The position numbers and the translations under genes are program-made. This document shows positions 8,492 to 16,317 of a DNA stretch of 64,000 nucleotides, in pieces (the first letter of the stretch is position 1; each line of letters opens with the position of its first letter). The notes under the pieces are model-generated. The model saw only the letters and a list, made by a program, of their open reading frames with translations, was not told the DNA's origin and made no database searches. This DNA is from SCTD01 sp963781675 (GTDB lineage: Bacteria; Actinomycetota; Actinomycetes; Mycobacteriales; SCTD01): the NCBI GenBank assembly GCA_963781675.1, contig CAWAGF010000002.1, positions 1-64,000 on the forward strand, given 5' to 3'.

Positions 8492-9271
8492 GTGGACGTG
8501 ACGAAGCAAGCCCAACGAGCGCTGGACCGCGACGCCGGGCCGCTGTGGGCGGCGCTGCTCGCCGACCTGCGGGCACGCCTGGCCGCCAGCGAGTTCGTCG
8601 ACGCCTTCCCCGGTGAGCTGGCCCTCGTCAAGGAGTACGGCGTCAGCCGCCACACGGTGCGGGAGGCGCTGCGGCACCTGCGCGCCGAGGGCGCCGTCAC
8701 CGCCTCCCGGGGCCGCAAGCCGCGGCTCGGACCTCCGGAGGTCGAGCAGCAGCTCGGTGCGATGGGCAGCCTGTTCGCCGCCGTCGAGGCCGCCGGGCTC
8801 GAACAGCGCTCGGTCGTGCGGGTGCTGGAGGTGCGCGCAGACGGCGTCATCGCCGCGCGGATGCAGAGGGAGGAGTCGACGCCGCTGGTGTACCTCGAGC
8901 GGCTGCGCCTGGCCGGCGAGGAGCCGCTGGCGCTCGACCGGGTGTGGCTGCCCGCCGACATCGCCCGGCCGCTGCTGGACGTCGACTTCAGTCACACCGC
9001 CCTCTACACAGAGCTGCTGATCCACTGCGGACTGCGGCTGACCGGCGGCCGCGAGCAGGTCCGGGCCGTCGTGCCGAACCGCGGCGAACGCACCCTGCTG
9101 CACGTGCCGGCGGGAGTCGCCCTGCTTGCCGTCGAGCGCACGGGCTGCCTGCACGGCCGTCCCGTGGAACACCGGCACACCCTGGTGCGCGGGGACCGGT
9201 TCGCCATCACGGCCCAGCTCGACGGCAAGCACGTCGCGCTGTCCGCCGGCGCCGCCGGACGACACCGCTGA
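8492..9271 (+). CDS. GntR-family regulator with UTRA effector domain
   Basis: A 259-aa HutC-type GntR protein. The N-terminal winged helix-turn-helix is seen in FPGELALVKEYGVSRHTVREALRHLRAEG with the wing SRGRKPRLG. The C-terminal half has UTRA features (PLVYLERLRLAGEEPLALDRVWLP and VPAGVALLAVERTG). I take the in-frame GTG at 8492 because a TACATT -10 box ends at 8485; the ATG at 8486 overlaps it. Position and shared operators suggest autoregulation and control of cstB, sqr and the TauE operon. Known persulfide sensors are CsoR-, ArsR- or Fis-type, so this family would be unusual; the ligand is unknown. Confidence 0.85.
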   Translation: MDVTKQAQRALDRDAGPLWAALLADLRARLAASEFVDAFPGELALVKEYGVSRHTVREALRHLRAEGAVTASRGRKPRLGPPEVEQQLGAMGSLFAAVEAAGLEQRSVVRVLEVRADGVIAARMQREESTPLVYLERLRLAGEEPLALDRVWLPADIARPLLDVDFSHTALYTELLIHCGLRLTGGREQVRAVVPNRGERTLLHVPAGVALLAVERTGCLHGRPVEHRHTLVRGDRFAITAQLDGKHVALSAGAAGRHR

Positions 9272-9318
9272 CGTCCCGCCCATCCAGCAATCCACATCCC
9301 AACGAGAAGGAGCCCGTC

Positions 9319-9657
9319 GTGGACCAGCCCGCCCCCCAGGTGCCCGACATCGACGTCCGGCAGGCAGCAGCACGCCAGGACGCGCTGCTGCTCGACGTGC
9401 GCGAGGACAACGAGTGGGCCGCCGGGCACGCCCCGACCGCCCGGCACATGCCGCTGAGCACGCTCGACGTCGCGGCCGTCCCGACCGACCGACCGATCGT
9501 CGCGATCTGCCGCTCGGGCAACCGCAGCGGACAGGCGGCCAGCGCACTGGCCGCCGCCGGCCTGGACGTCGTCAACGTCACCGGCGGGATGAAGGCGTGG
9601 CACGAGGCCGGGCTGCCGATGCAGAGCGCCGACGGCTCCGACCCGCAGGTCCTCTAG
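9319..9657 (+). CDS. Single-domain rhodanese sulfurtransferase
   Basis: 112 aa. Rhodanese fold with LLLDVREDNEWAAGHAPTARH at the start and the active loop AICRSGNRSGQAA carrying the catalytic cysteine, then VTGGMKAWHEAGLP. GTG at 9319 with GAAGGAG 7 bases upstream. It follows the GntR gene by 47 bases on the same strand, so it is probably cotranscribed. No signal peptide, so cytosolic. Confidence 0.9.
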   Translation: MDQPAPQVPDIDVRQAAARQDALLLDVREDNEWAAGHAPTARHMPLSTLDVAAVPTDRPIVAICRSGNRSGQAASALAAAGLDVVNVTGGMKAWHEAGLPMQSADGSDPQVL

Positions 9658-9660
9658 CCC

Positions 9661-9692
9661 GGTGGGGCTCTGGGCCGGTGGGGCTCTGGGCC
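9661..9692 (+). repeat. Tandem duplication of 16 bp
   Basis: GGTGGGGCTCTGGGCC occurs twice back to back (9661-9676, 9677-9692). Each copy holds the same GTG start and VGLWA codons for the methyltransferase. The duplication puts the first copy out of frame, so translation must begin in the second. Confidence 0.85.
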
Positions 9693-10315
9693 GAGCAGGT
9701 CGTGCCGCGAGTGGTCGAGAAGGCACTCGCTAGCGGCCAGCACGAAAGTCTGCGTCATCGGACGTGCGCCGGCCTGACCGACAGCGTCGTGGAGATCGGG
9801 TTCGGCTCCGGCCGCAACGTCCCGCACTACCCGCCCGCAGTCGCGCTGGTGACCGCGGTCGAGCCGTCCGACGTCGGCTGGCGGCTGGCGGCTGGCGGCT
9901 GGCGGCGCAGCGCCGCGCCGTCAGCCAGATGCCGGTCAAGCGCGTCGGCCTGGACGGGCAGGCTCTGCCCTTCGCGGACGCCAGCTTCGACAGCGCGCTG
10001 TCCACCTGGACGTTGTGCACGATCCCCGACGCGGTCGCGGCCCTGCGCGAGGTCGTTCGGGTCCTGCGCCCCGGCGGCAGCCTGCTGTTCGTCGAGCACG
10101 GCGCCGCTCCCGACCCGGCCGTGCTTCGGTGGCAGCGCCGCCTCGACCCGCTGCAGCGCCGCGTCGCGGCGGGCTGCCACCTCAGCCGTCCCATTGCCGA
10201 GCTGCTGGCGCAGGCTGGGCTGCGGGTCGTCGAGCTCGACCGCCTGTACGCCCGGGGCGAGCCGCGGCCCTTCGGGAGCCTCTACCTCGGCTGCGCCCAG
10301 GCCGGCAGGGCGTGA
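9678..10315 (+). pseudogene. SAM-dependent methyltransferase, out of frame through a 7-bp repeat
   Basis: Class I methyltransferase in the UbiE-like group. The first frame gives VGLWAEQVVPRVVEKAL, the SAM motif VVEIGFGSGRNVPHYP and AVEPSDVGWRLA. The second frame continues with LAAQRRAVSQMPVKRVGLDG, ALSTWTLCTIPDAVAAL, EVVRVLRPGGSLLFVEHG and YARGEPRPFGSLYLG. The frames part at a run of four GGCTGGC copies (9876-9903), two more than the family sequence predicts. This adds 14 bases and shifts the frame. Two or five copies would restore it. Substrate unknown; island neighbours suggest thiol or metalloid chemistry, but this is a guess. Confidence 0.8.
9876..9903 (+). repeat. Heptanucleotide tandem repeat (GGCTGGC)x4
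   Basis: Four perfect GGCTGGC units followed by GGCGCAG, inside the methyltransferase coding sequence. Because the unit is 7 bp, each copy gained or lost shifts the frame. Confidence 0.92.
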
Positions 10316-10331
10316 CAGCGCCCAAGCGCGG

Positions 10332-10916
10332 GTGAGCGCCCTCGACTGGGCCGGTTACCTGGCTGAGTTCCACGTCGAGCGCCCGGGGATCACCGAGACC
10401 ATCCTCGATCACGCCCACGACGCCAGCGGCCGCAACCCGTACGCCTGGGCGGCCCAGGCCGTACCGGGCGGCGGGCGCGTGCTCGACCTCGCCTGCGGCA
10501 GCGCCCCGATGGCCGCGCACCTGCCCGGCAGGGCATACCTGGGCGTCGACCTGTCCGCACAGGAGCTGGCGGCAGCGGCCGCCTCGGGCCACGCCGTCGC
10601 CCGCGCCGACGCGGCGGCGCTGCCGCTGCACGATCAAAGCGTCGACGCCGTCGTGATCAGCATGGCGCTGATGCTCGTTCCGCTGCAGCCCACCCTGCGC
10701 GAGGTCGCCCGCGTCCTGCGGCCCGCGGGGCTGCTCGTCGCGACGGTCCCGCACCCCCGGCCACTGCCGGCGCGGGACTGGCTCCGGTACGCCCGGCTGT
10801 GCCTGCCGGACGTCCGCCTTGAGCGCATGCAGGCCGGGCGCAGCGTGGTCCGCCACTGGGTCGGCAGCAGCATCGCCATGCCGCTGCGGCGCATCGTGGC
10901 CCGCCTCCCGGACTGA
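10332..10916 (+). CDS. SAM-dependent methyltransferase
   Basis: 194 aa. It contains the SAM-binding motif GGGRVLDLACGSAPMAAHL, a post-I acidic stretch (YLGVDLSAQEL) and EVARVLRPAGLLVATVPHP. GTG at 10332, 16 bases after the previous methyltransferase and weakly served by a ribosome-binding site, so translation may be coupled. It belongs to the Methyltransf_11 class. The substrate cannot be told from sequence. Confidence 0.8.
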   Translation: MSALDWAGYLAEFHVERPGITETILDHAHDASGRNPYAWAAQAVPGGGRVLDLACGSAPMAAHLPGRAYLGVDLSAQELAAAAASGHAVARADAAALPLHDQSVDAVVISMALMLVPLQPTLREVARVLRPAGLLVATVPHPRPLPARDWLRYARLCLPDVRLERMQAGRSVVRHWVGSSIAMPLRRIVARLPD

Positions 10917-10947
10917 CGCAGCCGTCGCAGTTGCCCCGACCGAGGAA

Positions 10948-10959
10948 TGTCCGTACATT
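10948..10959 (+). promoter_or_regulatory. Candidate GntR operator 4 upstream of the TauE operon
   Basis: TGTCCGTACATT, identical to the copies at 5342 and 8474, six bases upstream of the ATG at 10966. TACATT is again a plausible -10 box, giving a nearly leaderless transcript. Confidence 0.62.
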
Positions 10960-10965
10960 GACTGC

Positions 10966-11016
10966 ATGACCTTCGACCGGTGCGCAGCCTTCGACGCAGG
11001 GCGAGGGACCGCGTGA
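10966..11016 (+). CDS. Putative 16-aa leader peptide
   Basis: MTFDRCAAFDAGRGTA, starting 6 bases after the TACATT box and ending in a TGA that overlaps the GTG of the TauE gene (GTGA). The arrangement suggests a leaderless or near-leaderless upstream reading frame translationally coupled to the exporter. Its single cysteine could make translation sensitive to cysteine supply, which is speculation. Confidence 0.4.
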   Translation: MTFDRCAAFDAGRGTA

Positions 11017-11864
11017 CCGTCGTCGTGGCCGTCGCCGTCGGGCTGCTCATCGGCCTGCTGCTCGGCACCCTGGGCGGCGGAGGGTCGATCCTCACCGTCC
11101 CGGCGCTGGTGTACCTGCTCGGGCAGAGCGCGCAGGAGGCGACGACGACGAGCCTGGTCATCGTTGGGCTCACGGCCGCCGCGGCCGCAGTCGGGCACGC
11201 AAGGTCGGGCAACACCCGCTGGCGCACCGGGATCCTGCTGGCCGCTGCTGGCGTCCCTGCCAGCGTGCTGGGAAGTTTCCTGAACAGGCGCGTGGACGGC
11301 GACGTCGTCCTGCTCGCGTTCAGCGCCTTGATGCTGCTCGCCGCCGCCGGGATGCTCGCCAGGGCGCCGCAGCCGCGCCCGACACCCCCGAAGGCCGGTG
11401 ACCAGCCCGTCGTGCAGGCCCGGGACGGCCGCGGCGTGACGGCCACGGCGACCCGCACCCGACCCGGCCAGCGCACCGGGAAGCGGCAGCGGACGTGGCT
11501 GCGGGTCCTGCTGTCCGGCCTGCTCATCGGTGCCCTGACCGGGTTCTTCGGCGTCGGCGGCGGCTTCGTCATCGTCCCCGTCCTCGTCGTCGCCTTGGGC
11601 TTCGCGATGCCGCACGCCGTCGGGACGAGCCTGGTCGTCATCGCACTCAACAGCGCCGTCGCCCTCGCCGCCCGCAGCACAGGGGGCCTGGAACTCGACC
11701 CCCTCGTCGTCGTGCCGTTCACCGCCGCCGCGATCGTGGCGTCACTGCTCGGCAAGCGCATCGCCGACCGCCTATCCGGCGTCGCGCTCACCCGCGCCTT
11801 CGGCGGCCTGCTCGTCCTGGTGGCCGGCTACGTCGCCGTTCGCGCCGTTCTTGGACTCACCTGA
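11013..11864 (+). CDS. TauE/SafE-family sulfite or organosulfur exporter
   Basis: 283-aa multi-pass membrane protein. It shows the two-fold TauE/SafE repeat: GLLIGLLLGTLGGGGSILTVPALVYLLG near the N-terminus and LLIGALTGFFGVGGGFVIVPVL in the second half. A charged loop of about 45 aa separates the halves. GTG at 11013 with GAGGGA upstream, overlapping the leader peptide stop. The family exports sulfite, sulfoacetate or thiosulfate-like anions. Here it could remove thiosulfate or sulfite made by CstB. Confidence 0.9.
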   Translation: MTVVVAVAVGLLIGLLLGTLGGGGSILTVPALVYLLGQSAQEATTTSLVIVGLTAAAAAVGHARSGNTRWRTGILLAAAGVPASVLGSFLNRRVDGDVVLLAFSALMLLAAAGMLARAPQPRPTPPKAGDQPVVQARDGRGVTATATRTRPGQRTGKRQRTWLRVLLSGLLIGALTGFFGVGGGFVIVPVLVVALGFAMPHAVGTSLVVIALNSAVALAARSTGGLELDPLVVVPFTAAAIVASLLGKRIADRLSGVALTRAFGGLLVLVAGYVAVRAVLGLT

Positions 11865-11905
11865 CCCTCGCACGCCCGCACGCCACCCTGCCCCCGGAGG
11901 CCTCG

Positions 11906-12364
11906 ATGCCCAACGCCCGCCCGTCATTCACCGCCCGCCGCCGCCGGTTTGCCGCCGCAGCCGCCCTGGGCGCCGGGCTCTTGCTCACCGGCTGCTCGGC
12001 AACCGGCCAGCAGGACGACACGAGCGCCCCCGACGCCGCCCCGGAGGCCGCTGCGGCGGCAGCGGCGGCATCCGATGTTGTGCGACAGATCGCGCAGGCC
12101 GGTGTCGTCACCCTCGACGTGCGCACCCCCGAGGAGTTCGCTGCCGGCCACGTCCAGGACGCGCAGAACATCGACGTCAGCGCAGACGACTTCCGCAGCC
12201 GGGTCAACGCTCTGCCACGTCAAGGCGCCTACGTCGTGTACTGCCGCACCGGCAACCGCTCAGCCGCAGCGGCCGAGATCATGCAGGAGCTCGGCTTCAC
12301 CCAGGTCACCGACGCCGGCGCCCTGGACGACCTGCTCGCTGCCGGCGCACCGCCCGCCGCCTGA
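11906..12364 (+). CDS. Rhodanese-domain lipoprotein
   Basis: 152 aa. A lipoprotein signal with Arg-rich n-region and lipobox LLTGC (cysteine near residue 30) is followed by an Ala-rich linker and a rhodanese domain: VVTLDVRTPEEFAAGHVQDA, active loop VVYCRTGNRSAAAAE. ATG at 11906 with GGAGG 5 bases upstream. It is anchored outside the membrane and is 41 bases downstream of the exporter, so it may act on extracytoplasmic sulfane sulfur. Confidence 0.9.
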   Translation: MPNARPSFTARRRRFAAAAALGAGLLLTGCSATGQQDDTSAPDAAPEAAAAAAAASDVVRQIAQAGVVTLDVRTPEEFAAGHVQDAQNIDVSADDFRSRVNALPRQGAYVVYCRTGNRSAAAAEIMQELGFTQVTDAGALDDLLAAGAPPAA

Positions 12365-12470
12365 CGACGCCATGCTGCCCGACCATGTCAGGTCGGCTCC
12401 ACAACACGTCCGTGTCCTACCTGTTGCGGGCACCGGGCACATCCACGTCACCCGACCCACGAGGAGAGCC

Positions 12471-12863
12471 ATGCAGTACGGAACGACCATCGCGACGAAC
12501 CTCGACTTCGCAGCCGCTGTTGAAGCGACCCGCGCCGCGCTGGCAGACCAGGGGTTCGGTGTCCTGACCGAGATCGACGTGCAGGCGACGCTGAAGAGCA
12601 AGCTCGACCAGGACATGGAGCAGTACCTGATCCTGGGCGCGTGCAACCCGCAGCTGGCGCACCAGGCGCTGGAGGTCGAGCGAGACATCGGACTGCTGCT
12701 GCCCTGCAACGTCGTCGTGCGCCGGGACGGCGACCGCACGCTGGTGCAGGCCTTGGACCCGCAGGTGATGGTCAGCCTGCCCGGCCGACCCGAGCTCCAG
12801 CCGGTGGCCGACGACGCAGCCCAGCGGCTGAACGCCGCTCTGCAGACCGTGGCCGCCGCATGA
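12471..12863 (+). CDS. DUF302 family protein
   Basis: 130 aa with the typical DUF302 core: FAAAVEATRAALADQGFGVLTEIDVQATLK, then YLILGACNPQLAHQALEVERDIGLLLPCNVVV. The CNP and PCN cysteines are the usual conserved positions. ATG at 12471 with GAGGAG upstream. DUF302 proteins often accompany rhodaneses and sulfur or metal resistance genes; the biochemical role is not established. Its stop overlaps the next start (ATGA). Confidence 0.9.
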   Translation: MQYGTTIATNLDFAAAVEATRAALADQGFGVLTEIDVQATLKSKLDQDMEQYLILGACNPQLAHQALEVERDIGLLLPCNVVVRRDGDRTLVQALDPQVMVSLPGRPELQPVADDAAQRLNAALQTVAAA

Positions 12864-13108
12864 AGCCTGTCGACGTCATCGGCAGCCAGCCCGGTCGTGT
12901 GCTGCGCGTCGTCGCCGGCGGCGCGCTGATCGGCTGGGGGCTGCGTCGCGGCGACGGCCGCGGGCGGGCAGCTGCCGCGGCCGGCGTCGTGCCCTTCGCG
13001 GCGGGCGCAGCCGACGTGTGCCTGCTCGGTCCCCTCGTGCACGGCCCGCTGCGCGGCAGGGCGTTCCGCGAGCAGCGGGCGCAGCGACGAGCGGCCGGTC
13101 AGCTCTGA
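12860..13108 (+). CDS. DUF2892-like small membrane protein
   Basis: 82 aa with two hydrophobic segments (VLRVVAGGALIGWGL and AAAAAGVVPFAAGAADVCLLGPLVHGPL), the DUF2892 pattern with a cysteine after the second helix, as in YgaP. Its ATG overlaps the DUF302 stop, and its stop overlaps the next ATG (TGATG), so the three genes are coupled. Probably a membrane partner for the neighbouring rhodaneses. Confidence 0.7.
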   Translation: MKPVDVIGSQPGRVLRVVAGGALIGWGLRRGDGRGRAAAAAGVVPFAAGAADVCLLGPLVHGPLRGRAFREQRAQRRAAGQL

Positions 13109-14697
13109 TGCCCCTGGAGCAAGGAGAGGCCGGAGGAGCTGCTGCCCCCGGCAGCGCGCCGGTCGTCATCGTGGGCGGCGGTCACAACGGTCTGGTCGCC
13201 GCGTGCTACCTGGCCAAGGCGGGCCGGCGGGTCCTGGTGTTGGAGGCCGGCGAGAAGCTCGGCGGCGGGTCGCGCACTGACGAGACGATCCCGGGCTACT
13301 TGTTCAACACGCACTCGGCCGCCCACAACATCATCAACATGACGTCGATCCCGGGCGAGCTCGACCTGGCAGGAGCTGGGCTGGAGTACATCCCGATGGA
13401 GCCGTTCGCCACCGGCTTCTTCCGTGACGGCCGGATCGTGCGCTTCCACCGAAGCATCGACGAGACCGTCGCCTCCATCGCCGAGCACGACCGTGAGGAC
13501 GCAGAGGCGTACCGGGCGTTCATGCACAAGGCTGTCCCGCTGGTGAAGACGGCCGTCACCGGGCTGGAGAGCGGGTCGAGCGCGGGCGGGGTACTCAAGG
13601 CTGCCGGCAGCAAGCTGTGGCCGCTGCTGCAGGGCGTGAAGCGCTCGGGCGGCCCGCTAGGGCTGATGCACGACCTGGTCACGCCCTACGGGTCGTTGCT
13701 GGAGCGGGTGCTGCGCTCGGACCTGACACGCGCTCCGATCTCGTCGTTCGCGAGCCACTCCTCGGCCGGTCCGCACCAGCCCGGCGGCGCGTTCTACGTG
13801 TACTGGCAGGCCGCCTACCACCTCTACGGGCAGTGGCACCCGCGCGGCGGGTCGCAGGCCCTCACCGACGCGCTCGAGCGCCGGCTGACGGGCTGGGGCG
13901 GCGAGGTCCGCACCGGAGCCGCGGTCGCGCGCATCGACGCCGCAGGCGGCCGGGCCCAGGCGGTCGTGCTCGAGGACGGCGAGCGCGTCGAGGCGAGCGC
14001 GGTCATCACCGCGGTCGACGTGCAGACCGCGCTGCTGGACCTGCTCGACCCGCCGCTGACCGGCCAGCTCGGCCGCGACCTGTCGGCGGCGCACCGCGGC
14101 AACGCCGTGCAGCTCGTCGTCCACCTCGCGACCGACAAGCTCCCGCCCTATCCCGGCGCGCGCGAGGGCGACTGGAACGGGCTGCAGTCCCACGTCGACC
14201 ACATGCCCCAGCTCACCAAGGGCTTCCTGGCCGCGGAGGCCGGCCACCTGCCCGACCCGCCGCCGACCTACTGCTTCACCCCGAGCGTGTACGACGACAG
14301 CCTCGCCCCGGCCGGCCACCACACCGTCTACCTGGCCTGCCCGAGCGCCCCGTACGACGTGCACGGCGGCTGGGAGGACCAGGCCGAGTCGTTCGCCGAC
14401 GCCATGGTCCAGCAGCTGGAGGAGCACGCGCCCGGGTTCCGCGACAGCATTCTGGCCCGGACCGTCCGCACCCCGACGCTGATGGCGAAGGAAATGCGCT
14501 GGCCCGGTGCGCACCCCATGTTCCTGGACATCAGCCTGGACCAGCTCGCGTTCCTGCGCCCGACCCGCAAGCTCTCCGGGCACACCGTCCCCGGCGTCGC
14601 TGGGCTGTTCACCTGCGGCGCGTCCACCGCCCCCGTCGGCGGGATAGCCGGCAGCAGCGGGAAGGCCGCCGCGCTCGAGTTGCTCAAGGCGTCGTGA
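13108..14697 (+). CDS. FAD-dependent oxidoreductase (phytoene dehydrogenase/PYROXD2-like)
   Basis: 529 aa. The N-terminal dinucleotide-binding motif APVVIVGGGHNGLVAACYLAKAG is followed by LEAGEKLGGGSRTDE. The C-terminal motif is VPGVAGLFTCGASTAPVGGI(AG), which closes over the flavin. The family includes carotenoid desaturases and the PYROXD2 group. No carotenoid genes are nearby, so carotenoid work is not supported. It starts on the stop of the preceding gene and is probably in the same operon. Confidence 0.8.
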   Translation: MPLEQGEAGGAAAPGSAPVVIVGGGHNGLVAACYLAKAGRRVLVLEAGEKLGGGSRTDETIPGYLFNTHSAAHNIINMTSIPGELDLAGAGLEYIPMEPFATGFFRDGRIVRFHRSIDETVASIAEHDREDAEAYRAFMHKAVPLVKTAVTGLESGSSAGGVLKAAGSKLWPLLQGVKRSGGPLGLMHDLVTPYGSLLERVLRSDLTRAPISSFASHSSAGPHQPGGAFYVYWQAAYHLYGQWHPRGGSQALTDALERRLTGWGGEVRTGAAVARIDAAGGRAQAVVLEDGERVEASAVITAVDVQTALLDLLDPPLTGQLGRDLSAAHRGNAVQLVVHLATDKLPPYPGAREGDWNGLQSHVDHMPQLTKGFLAAEAGHLPDPPPTYCFTPSVYDDSLAPAGHHTVYLACPSAPYDVHGGWEDQAESFADAMVQQLEEHAPGFRDSILARTVRTPTLMAKEMRWPGAHPMFLDISLDQLAFLRPTRKLSGHTVPGVAGLFTCGASTAPVGGIAGSSGKAAALELLKAS

Positions 14698-15000
14698 GCG
14701 GCCGTTCGCTGCCGCCCGAGCAGGTCCCGCGGGCGGTGCAGGACGGCCACGTTCAGCTGCTCGACCTGCGCAGCTGGCCGGAGCGGCGTCTGCTCGGCAG
14801 GCCCCCCGGCGCCCGGCCGGTCAGCCTGCTGCGGCACCTGCTGCATCCCGCGGGGCCGGCAACGTCTACGTGTGCGGGCACGCCGTGCGGTCGAGGTGGG
14901 CCCTACGCAGCCGCGCGGTCGACGTCGCCGGCGGCTACCGGGCCTGGCGCAAGCAGGTCTGCCGAGCGAACGCTGACGGTCACCCAGGTGTCCATAGCCG
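14694..15000 (+). pseudogene. Rhodanese remnant with a frameshift
   Basis: The GTG overlaps the preceding stop (GTGA). The first frame reads VSGRSLPPEQVPRAVQDG and QLLDLRSWPERRLLG. After about 14852 the homology continues in another frame as AGNVYVCGHAVRSRWALRS and VDVAGGYRAWRKQ, with cysteine in the place of the rhodanese nucleophile. One base appears lost in a G-rich run. It may be functional if the sequence is wrong. Confidence 0.6.
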
Positions 15001-15106
15001 TGGGTGGCTCCGGCACGAGGGCAGGAGATCACGTGCACGACGTGCTGCGGGTCATCCCTGACACGCGTACGACCGCCCCCATCTCGAGACCACGGAGACG
15101 TACGCG

Positions 15107-15403
15107 ATGCGCAAGAACCTGAGCACGACCGCCCTGCTCACCCTGCCGATGCTGGGCACGCTGATGCTCAGCGCACTCCCGGTATCGGCCGATGAGCCCA
15201 CGCCGCCCAGGCCGGGTTGCGGGTACGGCGACACCAACCACGCACACCAAGCCGCCCCCGGGCAGGACCCCATGAACTTGCGTCCCGGCAGGGGAACGGG
15301 CGACAGGAACCACCCGCGCACGTCCCCGCCCGGCCAGGCCCCTGCCGGCGGTGGCGACCCGAGCGGACCGATGCGCGGCTGCAACGCCGATCCCCGCGGC
15401 TGA
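15107..15403 (+). CDS. Small secreted protein, unknown
   Basis: 98 aa. An N-terminal signal peptide (MRKNLSTTALLTLPMLGTL, cleavage near PVSA-DE) is followed by a Pro/Gly/Asn-rich, low-complexity mature part with two cysteines (PGCGYGD and RGCNADP). ATG at 15107 preceded by GGAGAC. No family recognised. It lies after the rhodanese remnant and may be a separate transcript. Confidence 0.55.
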   Translation: MRKNLSTTALLTLPMLGTLMLSALPVSADEPTPPRPGCGYGDTNHAHQAAPGQDPMNLRPGRGTGDRNHPRTSPPGQAPAGGGDPSGPMRGCNADPRG

Positions 15404-15725
15404 TCTCACGACGCCGCGTTACATGGTTCTCGCCGCCAGACCCTTGTAGTGCGGCAGCACCTTCTCGACCCCACCGACAACTCGATCCAGGCAACGGGTG
15501 CGCCCGCGTCAGCGGAGCCGTCCTAGGTGCCGCTGGACCCGCTGATGGCCACGGCCGGCTCACTCGGACCCCTGCCCCAACGGCGGCGCCTCCCGCCCTG
15601 GAGCCGTCCACGGGCCGGCTGCTGAGACCTCGGCACGCCCGAGCGCTCCCGCCATCGGGCCAGAGATCTGCTCGACCTCCGCACGCCGCCCTGGCGTCGG
15701 AGAACCCCACACGAGAGGCACCTTC
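15404..15725. other. 322-bp gap without a convincing gene
   Basis: Between two secreted-protein genes. Open frames cross it on both strands, but none has a conserved motif or a good ribosome-binding site. It may contain the promoter of the next gene; I see no clear hairpin or repeat. Confidence 0.5.
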
Positions 15726-16235
15726 ATGCGAACACTTCCACTGCTCACCGCGACCGGTCTGATCACCGGCCTGCTAGGAACGGTTCCGGCGGTCGCCGCT
15801 CCCGCTGAGGAGTTCGTCCGAGGTGCCGTGCAGAACAAGATGCCCGAGCAAGGTCGGCCCATGGACACCCGATCAGTGAGCGTGCACGCCACCGAGCAGG
15901 GAGGCGAGGTGTCGGGGCAGCTGAACTTCCGACACGTCCGCCAGCAGGCAGCCGACGGCAACGACGTCAAGGGGCTGAGCCAGTTCCGCGGGAGTGTCGA
16001 TTGCCTGCAGGTCGACACCGACGTCGTACGCGTGACCGGAACCGTCATCTCCGGCTCGACCCGCACCGGTGTCTCACTGACCGGCAAGGCCTACGCCATC
16101 GAGTTCCGACCCAGCCAGAGGGACTTCACCCTCCCGGCCTTCGGCGGCGACGTCCGCTCCGACGGCGGCGAGTGCGCGACCAGCGACCGGGGCCGCGTCG
16201 ACATCACCTCCGGACAGCTGCGGACGAGCGACTGA
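15726..16235 (+). CDS. Secreted protein of unknown function
   Basis: 169 aa. Signal peptide MRTLPLLTATGLITGLLGTV with likely cleavage at VAA-PAEE. The mature part is rich in beta-forming residues (VSGQLNFRHVRQQ, CLQVDTDVVRVTGTVISG) with two cysteines that could form a disulfide. ATG at 15726. No family recognised with confidence. It resembles small exported beta-barrel or lipid-binding-like domains only in general style. Confidence 0.6.
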   Translation: MRTLPLLTATGLITGLLGTVPAVAAPAEEFVRGAVQNKMPEQGRPMDTRSVSVHATEQGGEVSGQLNFRHVRQQAADGNDVKGLSQFRGSVDCLQVDTDVVRVTGTVISGSTRTGVSLTGKAYAIEFRPSQRDFTLPAFGGDVRSDGGECATSDRGRVDITSGQLRTSD

Positions 16236-16289
16236 CCCGCGTGACCTGAGCCTTTGCCAGTCGCCCGCCGGCGAGCCTGCTGCCTGGGC

Positions 16290-16314
16290 AGGCCCGCCCG
16301 GCGGGTCCGGGCCT
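16290..16314. terminator. GC-rich hairpin
   Basis: AGGCCCG (16290-16296) pairs with CGGGCCT (16308-16314), with an alternative inner CCCG/CGGG pairing. It lies between the plus-strand secreted-protein gene and the minus-strand DsbA remnant. No T-tract, as is common in actinobacteria. Confidence 0.45.
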
Positions 16315-16317
16315 CTC

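Noticed and set aside
13108..14697. Carotenoid biosynthesis cluster
   Set aside because: Only one phytoene-dehydrogenase-like gene; no crtB, crtE or other partners in the window.
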